From Protopterus annectens (Eukaryota > Chordata > Ceratodontiformes > Protopteridae), in the NCBI RefSeq assembly GCF_019279795.1, contig NC_056726.1:1017446011-1017510010 (forward strand): DNA of 64,000 nucleotides, in the 5' to 3' direction. Positions 21,693 to 33,040 of this stretch are shown here, one piece after another. The position numbers and the translations under genes were made by a program. The notes under the pieces are model-generated. The model saw nothing but the letters and a program-made list of their open reading frames with translations, had not been told where the DNA came from and did not search any database. The first letter of the stretch is position 1; every line of letters begins with the position of its first letter.

Positions 21693-24218
21693 ATGGCAAA
21701 TAATAAAGGTAGTCCAGGATTTAAAAGGTGTTCAGATTGTGGACACAAATTACCTACATCAGATGCATACTCTTTGTGTGTTTATTGCTTGGCTGTTTCT
21801 CATTTATCTGTTGACCCCCCCTGTGGTATTTATAAAAATTTTTCCAATAGAACTTTGATTGAAAGGAAAAATAAGTTGTTGCTGAAGGGACTTCTTAAAT
21901 CTCCCTTTTCAGAGGATATTTCTGGGTCAGAGGCTTCAACCTCTCCTAGAGCCCATAAGAAAATATCGGATGATCCTACAAAGGCCAAGTCTCTGCCTTC
22001 GTCCCCGGCTGGGGACTCCCACCATCCAATAACTAAGAAGGCTAAAGTTTCTATTTTGGAGCTTACTCAGTCGGCGCCAGTGCTTTCAGTGCCTAGACCT
22101 TTGGCACCAAGGCCTTCGGCTCCATCAGTGATCTCAGCTCCTCCTACTGTAGCCTTTACTATATCGGTACAAAGGGGCTCCTCGGTTCAGACTACTGTGA
22201 CTACTACATCAACACAGACTGTTCAGTCGGTGCAGACCTTGACCACGTCGGGTCCGACATCTTACTCAGAACCAACGCCTCAGTTATTGGCACCAATTTT
22301 GTTGGTTCCAGCTTTGGTACCGGCAACCACTTCAGCACCGATCCCTTTGTCAGTGCAGACTTTGACCTCGGCACCAATTATTTCCTCAGTGCAGACACCC
22401 ATAGTTCAGTCTCTCTTGGCACCATTGTTCTCAGTGTGGACTGGTGAGGTGGTCACCGAGCTTGTCTCTTCTGTGGACAGACCTGTTTCTCCCTCAGTCT
22501 CCGTGAGGTCCACTAGAAGCCTTCCTGAACATGACATGAAGCATCTTGTGGATCAAGTGCTTCTGGCCAGAGGTATCCCACCCCCCAGGACCTATCTTTC
22601 CTTGGGAGGTGATCACCCATCGCCAAAGACCCCCTCTTATTCTCCTCCTTCATTGCCTTTGAAGTCCATTGATATAGCACAGTCTTCACCCTCTATGGTT
22701 CCCTTTATGGATCTCACTAAGGAACCGCAGTTGCCTTCGTGGCAGGAGAGTTTTGCTATGACCCAGGATGATAGTTGTGACATGCATAATTTGTTGTTTG
22801 ACAGCCATCAGGGGACTCTGGGTTGGCAGGCTGAGCCACTTAGGGGAGGGGTTACCCCTGTCCTGGACACTCACCCCTCTTCAGGTGGACAAGCCTTCCA
22901 ACTGATTTAGAAGGCTCTGGCTTCTGCTGGAGATATTGTGCTGTCTATCTCCCCACCCTCCTCTGGACCGCTGTGCTCACAAGTTGCACCTAGCGGACAC
23001 CGGGCACAAGGGCCTTAGGACATATTCCCACAGGAAACCCCATTTCCGTTGTCTTGCCCAGCTTCCCCCTCTGAGGAAGTTCACCGGAAAAGTTCATGCA
23101 AGAGGAAGCACATGGACTCCACAGAGGAGTCCCTCACTGAAGACACAGACTTTGATGATGGGGAAGGATCCCCTCAGTCACCCTCTGAGGTATCCTTTGG
23201 TGATATCCTCAAAATCCTTAAACAGAGAAGTGACTGGCAGCCCTCTAATCCGACCTCTGAGGAGTCTGTGTTCCTGCAGGCTTTTCACGCCTGGCCCCCT
23301 TCCTCCTGGGTTACTCCACCTACCGATGAACTTGTCCAGTTCATCGTGCAGCATGCGTGGAAGGATCCTGACACCGTCGAGGCTATTCCCCGGAGGCCAG
23401 GTAAGATTTTGTCCCCTCCTGCTACGGATCGCCATTGGTCTAAAGTTCTTCCTGTGGATGCTCTGGTGGTGGTGGCCACAACCAAAAAGGATCTGGGGGA
23501 AGAAGAAAGCTAGACTGTCCATCCACCCAACAAAGAGTCCCGGGCCCTGGACAAGATAGAGAAGTGCCCTGGACAGGATAGAGAATTGCACCTTTGCATC
23601 AGCGACCTTTGCTATCAGGTCCCTGAATTATATGGCACACTTTACCAGGCTTCAAAGGGACTTAATTTCCGAACTCTCTGAAACCTTGGCTGGTGCCGTA
23701 TCTGATGAGGTCCGTGACAAAGTGGCCTCTCAGCTGGCCACCATTGAGTCAATATCTAACTCCTCCATGCAACTGATATTTCACACATCAGAAGGAGCAG
23801 ATAGAGTGGCGGGCTCAGCTGTGGTCTTGAGATGACAAGCCTGGATGCGCTTGTGCAATTTCACAGAACCCTTTAAGGCTTCCTTTCTTAATGTTCCCAT
23901 TGAAGCCTCTTCATTGTATGGACCCAAAGTTAAAAGCACACTGGCCAGATGTGAACAGGAAGGTAAGATCCTTTCTGCCATAGGTGTTTCTTATTCTTCC
24001 CCTCAACGTGCTTTCTCCCGAAACCAAAAGAGTGGGAAGACATGGTTCAAGAAGTCTCAGGGTCCTTTCTGTGACACACAGGCCACATTCTCCCCTAGAT
24101 GCAGATGGGGAAACTCACAGGGAAGACACCCCTTTCAGGGCAGAGGGGGTCCATGTAACCAGGGTTTCAGGGACTCTTCTCCTGGCCAATCCTACCAGTG
24201 CTGCTGAAGAGCGGCCCA
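21693..24218 (+). pseudogene. DIRS gag-like ORF1
   Basis: The start ATG at 21693 (MANNKG) is preferred over an in-frame ATG 28 codons upstream because the cysteine motif follows soon after it, as in other vertebrate DIRS elements. The N-terminus has a zinc-finger-like pattern (RCSDCGHKL and LCVYCLAVSH). A long Ser/Thr/Pro/Val-rich stretch with many PSVQT-like repeats follows to about codon 300. The frame stops at 22910. Later pieces at 23049-23513, 23632-23835 and 23845-24207 continue the protein, ending in a Gly/Arg/Gln-rich segment (GRHPFQGRGGP). At least three breaks make it non-functional. The product would coat element RNA. Confidence 0.85.
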
Positions 24219-25258
24219 ACTCCTTTCCTCTGGAGGTGGTTGGGGGGTCGTTTCTCCTTGTATCCTTCTGCCTGGTTAACATCACCACTGATTCTTGGGT
24301 ATAAAGGATTATAACCAGAGGTTATCATATCCCCTTCGATCTTTGTCCTGTCCCCTCAAAAAACCTTCCCGACATTCCACCCAGTCAAAGGGAAGAAGCA
24401 GCACTAGAGATAGAAAAGCTGCTAAGAAAAAGAGTCATCCAAATAGTCCCTCCAGACCAGATAGGATCCGGATTCTACTCAAGACTATTTTTGGTGCAAA
24501 AGAAAACTGGGGACTGGAGACAAATTTTGGACCTCAGTGAATTGAACAAGTTTGTGAGAGTACAAAAATTCCGGATGGTCACAATACAGTCTATCCTCCC
24601 GCTTTTGGAAAAAGATGATTGGATGTGCTCGATAGATCTTCAAGATGCGTACTACCACATAAAAATAGGCAGGCCATCAAGAAGATTTCTGCACTTCCGT
24701 GTAGGAGCCAGTCACTACCAGTTCAGAGTACTGCCCTTCGGACTCTCTGCAGCCCCCAGAGTGTTCACAAATTGCATGGCAGTCGTCACAGCTCACTTGT
24801 GACTACAAGGATTCCAGGTGTTTCCATAGCTAGATGACTGGCTCATCTCCGCCCCCACCAGACATCTATTAGAAGATGCCATGGCATACTCTCTCCTCGC
24901 TGCACAAAGGCTAGGCATAACCATAAACTGGCAAAAATCCAATCTCACCCCATCTCAATCCACAGAATTCATAGGGGTCATCTTGGATACAAAGAATTGC
25001 AGAGCATTCATTCCAGAGCACAGAATTATAAGGATAAAGCAACAATTGATCCCAATATTTTCAAGGGAGAAATCCACAGCTCACTCTGTTCTACAGCTGT
25101 TGGGTTCCATGGCAACCCGCGTCCCCATTGTCTCCCTGGCCAGGTTTCATGTGAGGTTTCTACAATGGCTACTGTTCACCCAATCATATCCTTTTCAGCA
25201 TCCTCTTTCAGCCAAGATTCGAGTAACCCAAAGGTGCAAACAGGATTTAAATTGGTGA
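24219..25258 (+). pseudogene. DIRS reverse transcriptase
   Basis: Reading starts with VGGSFLLVSFCLVNITTDSW and IIPFDL-like sequence, then QKKTGDWRQILDLSELNKFV, DLQDAYYHI and VLPFGLSAAPRVF. The catalytic block reads stop-LDDWL at 24827 onward: the tyrosine codon of YLDD has become TAG. Another stop lies about ten codons before it, and a frame change occurs near 24500. Downstream QKSNLTPSQSTEFIGV and the thumb region are intact to 25258. Confidence 0.9.
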
Positions 25259-25949
25259 ATGACCCACAATCCATCACAATGGTCTCGCCCCTTCTCCCCC
25301 CAGCAGCCCAAGGCTACAGTGACCACGGACACCTCCCTGATGGGGTGGGGGGGCTATGTCAGGGACAGACAGTCCAAGGCACGTGGTCTGAACTGGAGGC
25401 CCAACTGCATATAAATGTTCTAGAGCTGAGGTCAGTGCTTCTGGCATTGCAAGCATTCCATCCCTTGCTGCCGTCTGGGATGATTGTGATACAATCGGAC
25501 AACATGGTGGTGGTCTGGTACATTATCAAACAAGGTGGAAGCAAATCTTACCCCCTTTGTCGAGATGCCATGAGGATATGGCAATGGGCGATGGCTACCA
25601 ACCATTTTCTTCTAGCAACGCACATTCCCGGGAGTTCCAACGTGATAGTAGACAGACTCAGCAGGTGCATTCTACAACCTCATGAGTGGTCCCTGAATCC
25701 CTTGATAGCAGCGGAGATCTTCCACCGCTGGGGCCATCCTTGCTGCAACCTCTTTGCATCCTCGACCAATTACAAATGCAGCAACTACTTCATCCTGATT
25801 CCCCCTCCGGACAGTCACCCAGGGATGCTCTACTCCATGACTGGCCCTCGGGTCTTCTTTATGTATTCTCACCTATTCCCCTCATTCCCCAGTTTCTGAA
25901 GAAAGCCCGTCAGTTGAAGAGCAAAGTGATCCTCATAGCACCATATTGA
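25259..25949 (+). pseudogene. DIRS RNase H and methyltransferase-like region
   Basis: RNase H motifs are TTDTSLMGWGGYV in one frame, then in another frame ELRSVLLALQAF, IQSDNMVVVWYI and HIPGSSNVIVDRLSR. The following EWSLNPLIAAEIFHRWGHP and LFASSTNYK resemble the linked region of DIRS elements that precedes or forms part of a Dam-like methyltransferase domain. KKARQLKSKVILIAPY ends at a stop (25947). One frameshift lies near 25390. The catalytic methyltransferase motif is not clearly visible. Confidence 0.75.
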
Positions 25950-27139
25950 CCTCGTCAGATTTGGTTCCCCTTCCTTTGGCCTCACCTGCTAGATCAATCA
26001 TGGATTCTCCATCCAGCCCGGGAGTTGATCTCACATCCACAGAACCTGATTCATCCCAACTTGGACAGCCTGAAGCTCACAGCTTGGCTCCTCCAATTCC
26101 CTTGATTGCCAGGCAGAACAATCTTTCTTTACCAGTACGGGACATTCTTATTGCATCTCATAAGTCTTTCACTAGAATTACTTATCTAAGCAAGTGGAAA
26201 AGATTTACCTGTTGGCTGAAAGAAAAACAAGTAGATCCCTTCTCAGCACCGGTGTCGATAATACTAGAGTATCTGGCCGACCTATTTCAACTGGGTCTAT
26301 CGGCCTCTACCATTAGAGTTCATTTGGCTGCAATATCTAATTTCCATGAGGGTGCCCAAGACTCCTCTCTTATGTCACACAAATTATGCAAGACCTTCAT
26401 AAAAGCTGTGAATCATTTGAAGCCCCCTTTTAGAGAACCTATTCAACCATGGGACCTGTCATTAGTTCTACAAGCTCTGACAATGCCACCCTTCGAACCA
26501 GCTTCTTCTTGCGACCTCAAATATTTGTCATGGAAAACCTTGGTTTTGGTCACCATTACTTCTGCCAGATGTATCTCTGAGCTTCAAGCTTTATGCATCA
26601 AAATAGTCTATACTTGATTTTTCATAGAGGATAGAGTGTCTCTGAGAACTAATCCTTCATTTCTGCTAAAACTGATCTCTGAAATGTTCATTAATCAAAC
26701 CATTGAATTGCCAGTTTTCTTTCCCAATCATTCAAACAGAGGAGAGTATTGCCTACATACCCTAGATATTCACAGGCAAATCTGCTTCTCCTTGAACAGG
26801 ACTAGGTCCTCTCGTAAATCTGACCAGTTATTGTTGGCCTATTTTGGACCTAGATTAGGATCTGCTGTTGCTAAGGTCACATTGACTAGATGGTTGAACG
26901 ACTGTGTGACCTTCATTTATACACAATGTAATATCCCATTGCCTACTACCATGAAGGCTCATTCTACAAGGTTGGTGGCAACTTCTGCTGCCTTCCATGC
27001 CAGAGCTTCTTTACATGACATCTGTGCAGCTGCAACTTGGACTATGCCTCATACCTTCATCAATCATTACAAATTGGATTTGGCCTCCAAGGGAAGAGCA
27101 TCTTTTGGTTTTATGGTGCTCAGGAATGTCCTTCCATGA
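25946..27139 (+). pseudogene. DIRS tyrosine recombinase, one in-frame stop
   Basis: This enzyme inserts the circular DNA copy of the element. A single frame of 397 codons spans core-binding and catalytic domains, broken only by TGA at 26615-26617. The N-terminal part has SFTRITYLSKWKRFTCWL and STIRVHLAAISNFHEG. The first catalytic arginine motif, normally ARR(I/V)SEL, reads ARCISEL, so the arginine is probably Cys through a CGT to TGT change. The C-terminal part keeps HSTR (HxxR) and the nucleophile region FINHYKLD. It is among the best-preserved coding regions here but is inactive on both counts. Confidence 0.9.
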
Positions 27140-27212
27140 GAGCCTCCCAGGAATAGAGGCAGCTGGGGACTCTGTCCCATATGTAAGGAATGAATGAGGA
27201 TTAACAATATCA

Positions 27213-27565
27213 GATAAAGAAGTTATGTCTTACCATAACATTCCATCTGTATTGTTAATCCTTGTTCAGTCAATCTGACCCTCCCTCCTTCCCCCTCCTG
27301 TGGCTTCTAGTGGATCTCACCATCCGGTTCTCTTAGGTCATTTGACCTGAGGTAGCCTCTACCTTCTTTTGACTTGCAAACTCAATCTGAGGTAACAGGG
27401 AGAGAGAAATTCTAGGTAAGAGTTTAGCTTGAGAGTTTGTAGCTGATGCGAGCTTGGAAGATGGCAGGCTTGGTTCCGAGGTCGGAACTGATACCCCATA
27501 CGTAATGACTGAACGAGGATCAGCAATACAGATGGAATGTTATGGTAAGACATAACTTCTTTATA
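27213..27565. repeat. DIRS internal complementary region and right terminus
   Basis: A 59-60-bp arm at 27213-27272 (containing AAGAAGTTATGTCTTACC) is the near-perfect inverse of 27506-27565, with about three mismatches. A second, direct match links CCCATATGTAA...GGATTAACAATA (about 27178-27209) with CCCATACGTAA...GGATCAGCAATA (about 27495-27530). This is the internal complementary region next to the right inverted repeat, used in DIRS circle formation. Confidence 0.85.
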
Positions 27566-28711
27566 TACTCTCTGAATCCACTCTTGAAGACATATTCTTG
27601 CTCCCCGAATGACATAACGTAATTTGCAAAAATGGGGGCACAAGCTGCCCCCATGGCTACACCTGTAGCCTGCTTAAAGTACTGTCCCTCAAAATTAATG
27701 TAATTGTTTTTCAGTACAATTTCCATCAAAGCAAGCAACATATTAATGGTGTCCTGGTCGTATTTACCTGTTTTTACTAACTGATGTTCCAACCATTCAA
27801 GGCCAGTCTCATGTGGAATGACAGTAAACAAATTACATACATCAATGGTAACCAGTATTTTGTCTTTACATGTACAGATGCTGTTTAACTTTTCTAAAAA
27901 ATGCCAAGAATCCCTACAAATATAATCAAAGCATTCCAACCCTTTGCGTAACTGTATGTCCAATAATTTACTAATAAAGCAGGTCTTTCCCCGCTTTCCA
28001 TCCACTATGGGCCTAAACCTTGGGTTAATCAACCCTTTATGAATTTTGGGGATACCAAAAATATTAGACACCATAGGATGGTCATTTTGTACATAATTAT
28101 ACTGTTTTTCATCTAGCTGCCCTTCCAGCCCCATGTCCTCCAACCTCAAATCAACAGTTCTGTACATAAGATTGATTTCATTAATTGAACTTTCCTCATA
28201 TACCTCTTCCATTAATAAAGCATTCATAGCATTACAATAATCCCCAGAGTCCATTATCACCAAGCCACTTCCCTTATCCGGCTTCATGACATGGATGCTG
28301 GGGTTTTACCTATTTCCATCAGTAAATGCTATTCTTCTTTAGTTAAATTATAGTCATATACATTTTTTTCTTTCATTAGCTGTCTTATTTCATTTTCACA
28401 AACTTTTTCATATATACGTATAAAGTTATTTGTTGGTGGATTGAATGTACTTGGCTTCTTTAAATTACTAACTTCTTCCTGGATTTGTGTATTAGTAAAC
28501 CACATTTTGCAATTTAATTTTCATACAAATAATTTGAGGTCAATCCTACTTGGAACAAAGGTTGAACCTTTGGATAACAAATTTGCATATTCAAAAGTTA
28601 AAGGTCTACTGGAATAATTATAAATCTTAAAATCACCACTATTATTTGTAATAATATCTGGTACTAAACATTTTTTATTTAGCAAAGCTATTATAACATG
28701 AATGTCTTCCT
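27566..28711 (-). pseudogene. PLE1 reverse transcriptase (N-terminal half)
   Basis: Minus-strand frames read SSRPLTFEYANLLSKGSTFV near 28600, a decayed stretch, then MKPDKGSGLVIMDS, GIPKIHKG, RPIVDGKRG, FLEKLNSI..., VTIDVCNLFTVIPHE, ATGVAMGAACAPIFANYVM and GEQEYVF. These are Penelope polymerase motifs in order, with the D of motif A kept in TIDVCNLF. The sequence stops at the DIRS junction (27565), before the catalytic YxDD, which is missing from the window. 28288-28520 has several stops. Confidence 0.9.
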
Positions 28712-29058
28712 GTTCATAGGGTCATAGTTCATAGGTAAGTACTAGGCTATCTGCCCAAGGGCATTTAGAAGCCTAGCCAGAATGTGTTGGCTTTCACCAC
28801 CCCCTTAGATTAGTTCCCTGTGCCTCTGTCCAGCAGAGCCATCAGTTCCCTGTGCCACTGTCCAGCAGAGCCAGTGCAGTGATCCCCGTGGTAAATTTTC
28901 TGTTTTCCATCCACCCGTCAAGGTTTCTCTTGAAGAGTGTTAGTGAGAGGTTCTGCTTGATGTATATTGGAATCCTGTTCCAAAGCATGGGGAGTCTCTG
29001 GGATAGAAATCTATCCCTCCAGCATGTCCTATTTATTGTTGTGGTGAGGTTTATATCT

Positions 29059-30922
29059 CTAGAGTATGTGGTTCTCTGGGATTAGTTTTTTTTTTAGATG
29101 GAGCATGTCCATCAATTCTGGGTTGGACATGGCCTTGTATGTCAGGCAGAGATCACCTCTGAGTAAGCGGTATGCAACTGAGTACAGCTGGAGTTTCTTG
29201 AGTCGGGCTGCATAGGGCATCTGTTTGAGGCCAGTAATCCTCTTGGTGAGGTACTTTTGTGGCCTTTCCAGCTGTTGCAGGTGTCTTGTAAGGTACATCC
29301 CAAATGGGGCGTTGTATTCTATGATGGGTCTAATGAGTGATGAGTAGAGAGGCACAATAACCTCTTTTGTTCTAGATGTGAACCCTTTTGTGATTAGGTG
29401 GGCCACATAGAAGAATTTTCTAACCACCTTGGCAATATGATTATCAAAGGAGAGATTACTATCTACTTGGGTCCCCCAATCCCTTATTACATTTTCTGTA
29501 TTTAGGGGGCTACCACCTATGTGGTAGTTTGCGAGTATTTTGTTTTTTCCAAAGGGGATGACTATGCACTTTTTGGCATTTAGCTTGAGGCCATGATTTT
29601 GACACCAGGTATTCATCTCAGTGAGACCCATCTGAAGGGTGTCTGTATCAGCCGGAGAATCAATTATGGCCCCTAGTTTGCAGTCATCTGCGAACTTGGT
29701 CAGCCATACTCCTATGCTTGCCTGTACCTCTGAGAAGTATATACCGAACAGGAGGGGGTCCTAGGACTGAGCCCTGGGGGACGCCACTTGTAACCGGTTT
29801 AGAGTCAGACGTAGAGCCTGCAACTCTCACCATGTGGGTTCTATCCATGAGCCAGTTGACAACCCATCTTGTGACATAGGGGTTTATGTTCAAGCTGGTG
29901 AGCTTTCTATAATACTAGAATGGGGAATGGTGTTGAAAGCCTTTGCGAGGTCTAGGTAGGCTTGTGGACCTACTTTCCCTCATCTAATGCCTTGGTAACT
30001 GTCTCAAAGAAGTCCACCAGGTTTAGGAGGCATGATCTGCCCTTAACAAAACCAAACTGGGTAGGGTCCAAGGTTTGGAGGTTCCCAATGTCTCTGTTAA
30101 TGAGTTCCATGATGATGCATTCCATAGCCTTGCAGACCAGGCTAGTCAGGCTTATAGGGCGATTGTTCCCAGGTTCTGTTGTGGCTCCACCTTTGTGGAG
30201 CGGGATAACTGTTGCTGTGCACCACTCTATGGGTACGTAGCCTGTAGAGAGGCTGAGTTTGAACAATTGTTTAGGTGAGGGGTTAGTTCATTTTGGAGCT
30301 CTTGTAAGACACAGCCTGGGACCCCGTCTGGTCCCATTGAAGCTGTGTTTTTTGGCTTTGGATAGGGATGTTTTAACCTGTGCTTCAGTGATTGATGGGG
30401 CCCTACATTCTTCTGGTATGCTTATGGGCCTTTTAGGGGGTGAGGGGGGGGGGTGAAGTTTGCACTAAACCTGTCTTTTATAATGTTTGCAATATCAGTT
30501 GGTTCAGTGTATTTTGTGCCATTCTGCACTAACTCAGAGCAGATCTGAGAGTTTCCACTTAGGTTCTTGACATAGCTAAAGAATGCTTTGTGGTTATCTT
30601 TGGAGTCACTGGCAATTTTTCTTTCGAAACTAGCCTTGGATGATTTAATGAGGGACCGTAGTTTCTTGCTGATACTGATCAGGGATGTCTTTCCTTCTTG
30701 GGAATTTACTCTTTTCTGTACTAGTTTCCTCCTTCTGTTGTATAACTTGTTTATGGCAGGGATCCACCAGACTGGTTTCCTTTTCTTGGGGGAGTGAGTC
30801 TTGGTTTTACTTGGGATAGCATGATCCATGCATTCCTGCAGATGCTCATAGAGTGCCTTTGTAAAGGTTTCAGCAGCTTGGACAACATTGTCTCTTAGCA
30901 TGGGGGCTGTGAACCTTTCCAC
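29059..30922 (-). pseudogene. LINE C linker and reverse transcriptase
   Basis: Minus-strand pieces: the linker at 30422-30922 (PVWWIPAINKLYNRRRKLVQ, KDNHKAFFSYVKNLSG); first polymerase motifs at 29970-30266 (WCTATVIPLHKGG, QFGFVKGRSCLL); SGVPQGSVLGP at about 29780; the active-site block in another frame near 29690; and the C-terminal thumb at 29059-29631 (GLKLNAKKCIVIPFGKN, TSRTKEVIVPLYSSLIRPII). At least five frameshifts or stops separate them. Confidence 0.85.
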
Positions 30923-31787
30923 CTCAGTCTTAAGTAATGTGAAGTTTGCTTTTGAAAGTTTTTCATGGTGGTTTCCTTGATTGGGGGTGGGGGCGGAATG
31001 TGGATATCCAGAGTGATTAGTTTATGGTCTGATCTAACCAGCGAGGGGTTGACCTCTGGTGTGGAACACCGGTCGCCCATGTTGGTGATGACCAGGTCCA
31101 GTATGTTGTTCCCTCTGGTGGGGGTGTGACCAGTTAATCCAGGGCATTCGAGTTTATAAATTCTAGGAAGCATTGGGCAAGGGAGTTAGTGCTTGAGTAG
31201 TTCTCCCAGTTTATGGTTGGGTAATTGAAATCACCCAGTATTAAGGTGTTTGATAAAACCTTCATATTTCCCAGTGTCTCCAGAAATGCAGAATGGGGGT
31301 CCTGGGCCATGGTGGGTGATCTGTAGCAAGCTACAATTTGGATTGAAGTTTTGCCCATTGTTAGTTGCACATGGATGATCTCTGATGCATTGTGCTGCGC
31401 CACTAATCTGGAGGTGTGGGTATCCTTGATGAATATGGATACACCCCCACCTTTTGCATTTCGGTCCTGGTTCTGTGGCCGAAAGGTATGGTATGAGTTA
31501 TAGCCTAGGAGTGCTGGGGTGCTCTCAGGAGTCTTAAACCAGGTTTCTGTTACTGCACAGATGTCGATGTTCTCCATACTGAGGAGTGCCTCGAGTGCGT
31601 GCATTTTGAGGTTTAGACTTCTGGCGTTGAGTAGCATTACCCTCAGTTTTTGGTTACTTGTGCTATTTATGGTGGTGGGTTTGTCTTTTGAGCCTTGCCT
31701 AAAAAAGGCACTATGGGGGTGGCAAGAGCCTTGGCCAGTATTCGAAAGCCTAAGGGTGACAGGTGCAAGCCATCTCTTGTGAAACAA
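30895..31787 (-). pseudogene. LINE C APE-type endonuclease
   Basis: The frame at 31134-31787 contains VMLLNARSLNLKMHALEA, DICAVTETWFK, GGGVSIFIKDTHTSRLV and LILGDFNYPTINW: the N, E and D/N catalytic positions of APE-type LINE endonucleases. A frameshift near 31150 separates the final SDH motif (RSDHKLITLDIHIP, about 31030). It nicks the target DNA in target-primed reverse transcription. The catalytic residues are kept but the reading frame is broken. Confidence 0.88.
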
Positions 31788-32626
31788 CGTGGCTTGTCGA
31801 GTATGTCATTCCAAGTGGACAGATACTGGATCCCCTTTGAATGACACCAGAAACTTAGACAATTGTTGAAATTGATCATTTTTTCTTTATACTGTGGCAT
31901 CATTCTTGGTGAGGGCAGGATGCTACTCAGGGTCAGGGTCATACTGGCCTGGGCTACATGATCAGAGAGCTCTTCCATGTCTCTTTTCATGTAGTCCAGG
32001 GAGGTACGTCTCAGCTCATTTACACAAACATGGACAATGACAGAGTTGTATTTGTACTTGTTCTGGAATGACCTGAGTGCTTGGGTTATGTGGCGGATCC
32101 CGGCACCTGACAGGCAGTTAACTGTAACCTTCTCCTTGTCCAGCCTAGTTAGTGGGACATCAGTATGCCTGACTATAGAGTTGCCTATTACTAGTGTGTT
32201 GGGTATGTTATTTTGCGTTAAGGGCTGTGATTGCATGGCACACTGATTATGTGAAGTATGTGTTTCATGGTTGGTGATGGGGTGTGGAGGTTGCTTGGAT
32301 GTCTGCTTTTGAAGTCTCTGTTGCTTTTGCAGATTTTTATTTAGAGTCTCCGAGTATGTTTTCATGTATTCATGTGTGTTATTTGCCGGTGTTGGTTTAT
32401 TAGGTCTATGTAAGACTGGTGGTGTATTGCAAATATTACCCTTCTCCTCTTGACTGTCAGTTCCAGTCTTGGGTTGAGGGAGCTTTGCCTCCAGTTTGGC
32501 TGTATAATTGCATCTCTCGCATATATTAGTATTTGGTGGTAGGAGGAGAGAGTTGTCTGTGTACATGAGGCAGTTGTAACATTGCCTCAAAATGCCCAGA
32601 TACACCAGTTGGACTGGAGAGTACAC
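31667..32626 (-). pseudogene. LINE C ORF1 with esterase domain
   Basis: An uninterrupted frame of 319 codons. Residues about 14-40 form a CxxC...CxxC pattern (QCYNCLMY, ICERCNY). A basic, Gln/Pro/Thr-rich linker follows. From about residue 140 an SGNH-type esterase begins (TLVIGNSIVRHTDVPL), then GAGIRHITQALRSF, VHVCVNELRRTSLDY and, near the end, FTRDGLHLSPLGFRIL. The catalytic motif is GNS instead of the GDS seen in copy A, and HVGMND has become HVCVNE. The DxxH pair is kept. Readable length suggests moderate age. Confidence 0.85.
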
Positions 32627-33040
32627 CGGAAACTGCCCTTTGAACGTGCTTGAATAGGTAGAGTAAGCTGTTTTTCTGATTGGCTGGTGGGGACGAATAG
32701 AGAGCCTTGTCCTTATGGACAGTATAGGGGGGTCTAGTGCTAGGGTTAATTAGTGCTTGCTATGAGTTTTAAGCAAGTGCTTGACTGTGAAATGAATGGT
32801 TTGAGTGCTAAAGTTGAAGGTTCATCTAGTTCCTAGGGAAAAATTGAAGAGTAAACTTCGTGGAGCTGAGAATAGTTTAACTTTAGCTATATGTGCCGGT
32901 GCACAAAACTGCACAAATGCGGTTTTTATAGCAGGGAAGTGAAAGAGATAGAAATTAGTCCAAAATAGCTGATAAACTACTAACTTCTGGGCTGAAACCA
33001 ATCCTCCAGGGACAGATAGGCTGCTCAAAGGCTATTCGTT

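Larger units (their letters stand above)
21338..27565 (+). mobile_element. DIRS-type tyrosine-recombinase retrotransposon
   Basis: DIRS elements integrate with a tyrosine recombinase and have inverted terminal repeats plus an internal complementary region instead of LTRs. Here gag, reverse transcriptase, RNase H, a methyltransferase-like segment and the recombinase follow in order on the plus strand. The right terminus (27375-27565) contains a block (27375-27456) matching 21338-21420 in inverse orientation, which identifies the left repeat. The outer 105 bp or so expected at the left end are missing. Several stops and frameshifts break the genes. Confidence 0.92.
28712..33040 (-). mobile_element. 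CR1/L2-type LINE, copy C, nearly full length
   Basis: This is the most complete member of the A/B/C family, about 4.3 kb. The minus-strand order is a 5' untranslated region (about 33040-32640), ORF1 with zinc-finger-like and esterase domains, ORF2 with endonuclease and polymerase, and a CCTATGAA octamer tail at 28712-28740. It lies inside PLE1, between its N-terminal region and its polymerase. The exact 5' boundary and any target duplication are not clear. Confidence 0.88.

Noticed and set aside
21609..22910. A 433-codon open frame that could be taken for a host gene
   Set aside because: Its cysteine motif, composition and position directly before a DIRS polymerase and recombinase identify it as DIRS gag.
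24997..25260. A separate gene start in the frame opening at 24997
   Set aside because: The first part is an out-of-frame reading of the DIRS polymerase. Only from about 25390 does the frame follow real RNase H motifs.
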